Of a stretch of 64,000 nucleotides of DNA, positions 63,066-64,000 are shown one piece after another. This stretch comes from Heliocidaris erythrogramma (lineage: Eukaryota; Echinodermata; Echinoidea; Camarodonta; Echinometridae): NCBI GenBank assembly GCA_025617745.1, contig CM046864.1:30545162-30609161 (forward strand), read 5' to 3'. The translations under genes and the position numbers were made by a program. Below the pieces are notes generated by a model. The model did not search any database. It was not told the DNA's origin and saw only the letters and a list, made by a program, of their open reading frames with translations. Positions within the stretch are counted from its first letter, which is position 1. Each line of letters begins with the position of its first letter.

Positions 63066-63311
63066 CCGGCCCCCATCAAAATCGTTACCTGATTATGCCG
63101 CTGCCCGGTCGGACAGACTCGTCGCAGCGCAATGTTGCACGCTCCGCCTGCCCTCGACCTCTCGTGCGAGATTCGGTCGGCTTCGTGCAGTCCGAAATAT
63201 AATCCCAGTAGTCCAACGGACGCGTTCGACGCACAAACTTTGTGTACGAGTGAATGGGGCTTACGCAATCCTGACTTTCCCCACAGCCGCCCGGTGGCGT
63301 ATACCTTTAAC
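63066..63311 (-). mobile_element. Truncated copy of the 3160-3456 TTAA MITE
   Basis: The minus strand starts AGGTATACGCCACCGGGCGG after TTAA (63308-63311 region) and follows the 3160 element through GGGGAAAGTCAGGATTGCG and GACCGAATCTCGCACGA. It diverges before the opposite terminus. Peptide-like readings shared by the two copies reflect common DNA, not a gene. Confidence 0.75.
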
Positions 63312-63319
63312 TGAACATT

Positions 63320-64000
63320 TTTCTTACAAAGCAAAATCTTGTAAATTATCACAATCATCCCGAGTGTTCCATATTTTTTTTTCATTTTTACTTTATTTTT
63401 TTTTTCTTATTCAGCCCATATTGCGACACAATTTTCGAATCAATTTACAATTAATTATTAATAACAAGATTTTTTTAAAGAATAAATATGATACGAGGTG
63501 AATTGTGGAAGGTTTCCAGAATTACAGAATAGGTGAACGTAAATATTAAAGCAAGTTCTGCAATGGTTCTAGAGAGAGTAAACTGAAGAGACGGTGTGAA
63601 CATATATAAGTAGTAGAGAGGAAGAGAGAGAGGGGAGCACACGTTTTCAAACTATAACGTGAAGTAACATGTTGAAACAATATAAACAAGTTCGGAATCA
63701 TAACTCCTCCAAAAGCATCTCCATTCTTTTGGAATTAAATTTGACTGAAAATTGCATCATCGGTTTTCCAATTGAAATAGTACATTGCAAAGTGAACTTT
63801 GCGACTTGATCTCATAACATACAGCTTGAATGCATTTCTAAACAGGACTTTTTTTTTAAAACAATAATAATAATAATAATAATAATCATCATCCTGTTAT
63901 TTACACACATTGTATGTATCTAAGCGCTTAAAGACTATTTAACAAAAAAACAACCCTGTACTGTTTATAACCCAATCCTACAGGAATACAATAATAAAAG
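63320..64000. other. AT-rich, no gene; (ATA)n run
   Basis: No coding signal. A short ATA/AAT microsatellite lies at 63863-63890. Confidence 0.5.

Overview
The window looks like intergenic and intronic DNA from a marine invertebrate. A deuterostome, most likely a sea urchin or related echinoderm, fits best. The reasons are its mix of Penelope-like elements (PLEs), a DIRS-type element, RTE- and jockey/CR1-like LINEs, many DNA-transposon MITEs, and a tRNA-derived SINE of a type I associate with echinoderms. That assignment rests on recognition and was not searched. Intact cellular coding sequence is scarce: two exons of a Golgi-type carbohydrate sulfotransferase (minus strand, 55335-57797). Pieces of a RecQ-like helicase, a THAP-type protein, a SAP-type protein and a P2X7-ballast-like protein also occur, the last three broken. 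The only long intact ORF is the 946-residue RT/GIY-YIG protein of a PLE (16105-18945, minus).

Layout. 1-455: a 176-bp tandem repeat. 0.8-3.9 kb: a decayed DIRS-like retrotransposon with a TTAA-flanked MITE in its recombinase. 5.2-7.3 kb: three TIR elements. 7.5-7.8 kb: a PLE 3' end with a hammerhead-like motif. 9-10.4 kb: a TTAA MITE and an RTE fragment. 10.9-12 kb: two minisatellites. 13.3-15 kb: repeat arrays belonging to TIR elements. 15.3-20.1 kb: the tandem/inverted PLE with the intact ORF. 20.5-28.66 kb: an 8.2-kb TIR element with a 4-bp TSD, inserted in another PLE and itself packed with nested elements, including a RecQ exon and PLE promoter repeats. 28.66-31 kb: that host PLE, with two more MITEs inside. 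31.5-36 kb: PLE inverted dimers and a 3.3-kb TIR element. 36.2-37.3 kb: a LINE 3' end. 38.8-40.7 kb: broken THAP- and SAP-type gene pieces. 41.2-42.9 kb: a PLE RT split by a 436-bp MITE and joined head-on to its terminal repeat. 43.1-43.9 kb: a Tc1 foldback. 46-49 kb: LINE, tRNA-like, P2X7-like and SINE sequences. 50.2-55.3 kb: repeats and LINE remnants. 55.3-57.8 kb: sulfotransferase exons, with a hAT-like element in the intron. 58-64 kb: MITEs and AT-rich DNA.

The most interesting signal is a set of small hammerhead-ribozyme-like motifs: a CTGANGA core, a short hairpin, then GAA followed by a self-complementary stem III and a cleavable base. They occur in six clearly different PLE-type terminal repeats. 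They fit the known small PLE hammerheads that act as dimers, and several keep full stem I complementarity despite unrelated flanking sequence. Insertion order can also be read directly here, because removing several MITEs with one TSD copy restores the interrupted reading frames or matches an uninterrupted paralogue in the same window.
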